Positions 63,752 to 64,000 of a DNA stretch of 64,000 nucleotides are shown here, piece after piece. The translations under genes and the position numbers were made by a program. The notes under the pieces were generated by a model that was not told the DNA's origin, made no database searches, and saw only the letters and a program-made list of their open reading frames with translations. The stretch's first letter is position 1, and each line of letters opens with the position of its first letter. The DNA is from Phallusia mammillata (taxonomy: Eukaryota > Chordata > Ascidiacea > Phlebobranchia > Ascidiidae), in the NCBI GenBank assembly GCA_003260075.1, contig QLIY01000113.1, positions 45,793 to 109,792 on the forward strand, in the 5' to 3' direction.

Positions 63752-64000
63752 GTTACAACCCATATTTTACTTATTCAAGATTCATTAAAAAGGAAAAATT
63801 AAGTTTTTAAACCATTTTACCTTTGATTAAATTTGCTTGTGATAATCTGATGTGTGTCACAAGACTTGGTCGGTTCGGGCTGATTTTTAAATATATTATT
63901 ACTGCCAGGGAGTCCAACCGCTTGTCATATGGGTTCAGGTTCGGTTCGGGTTCACTTGGTTTTGTTTTTAAGGGTTCGGGTTCGGTTCAGGTTTTTAAAA

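Larger units (their letters stand above)
61984..64000. other. EGR 3' UTR and right flank
   Basis: T-rich DNA with no credible reading frame. Holds a hAT-type MITE (63572-63751) and, at 63865-63995, repeated GGGTTCGG units related to the element at 37979-38351; that element runs off the window. Confidence 0.6.

Overview
The window looks like nuclear DNA of a tunicate, probably a Ciona-like ascidian. It is AT-rich, has many short GT-AG introns, a high density of small hAT-type elements, and two diverged allelic copies of several loci, as expected from a very polymorphic genome. The proteins are animal housekeeping and regulatory proteins (MCM10, PDCD11/RRP5, FAM136A, EGR). The species call is an inference, not something the sequence proves.

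Layout. MCM10 runs on the minus strand from 14166 down to 3502 (a second copy of its last exon ends at 2590); 17 exons give about 879 residues. PDCD11/RRP5 runs head-to-head with it on the plus strand, 16132-54687, in 38 exons (about 1847 residues); the 2 kb between the two starts carries a GC-rich transposon. Two other genes lie inside PDCD11 introns on the opposite strand: a 12-exon gene (25317-19277) for an unrecognised death-domain plus NHL-repeat protein of 569 residues in intron 6, and a probable small single-pass membrane protein (36719-36294, 141 residues) in intron 17. FAM136A (56793-55306, minus) follows tail-to-tail with PDCD11. An EGR-type three-zinc-finger transcription factor (58329-61983, plus) is divergent from FAM136A. 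The left 2.5 kb and right 2 kb hold no recognised gene.

The strongest structural signal is technical. About 37 homopolymer G runs occur. Most are 10-12 nt and most of those are flanked by near-identical copies of the same sequence; others are 23-97 nt with no flanking duplication. They read as gap placeholders written as G: a fixed 10-base linker where neighbouring contigs overlap but were not merged, and longer ones where the gap size was estimated. Three lone n bases (707, 30974, 44349) mark further joins. This explains the duplicated exons of MCM10, PDCD11 and the death-NHL gene and the two frame breaks in EGR. Because the copies often come from different haplotypes, they reveal real polymorphism, including two filled/empty hAT insertion sites.

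MCM10 (replication initiation), PDCD11 (rRNA processing) and FAM136A (mitochondrial) are growth-related housekeeping genes; the EGR factor is a likely immediate-early regulator; the nested death-NHL gene is a possible signalling scaffold. No sequence evidence links them functionally beyond position.
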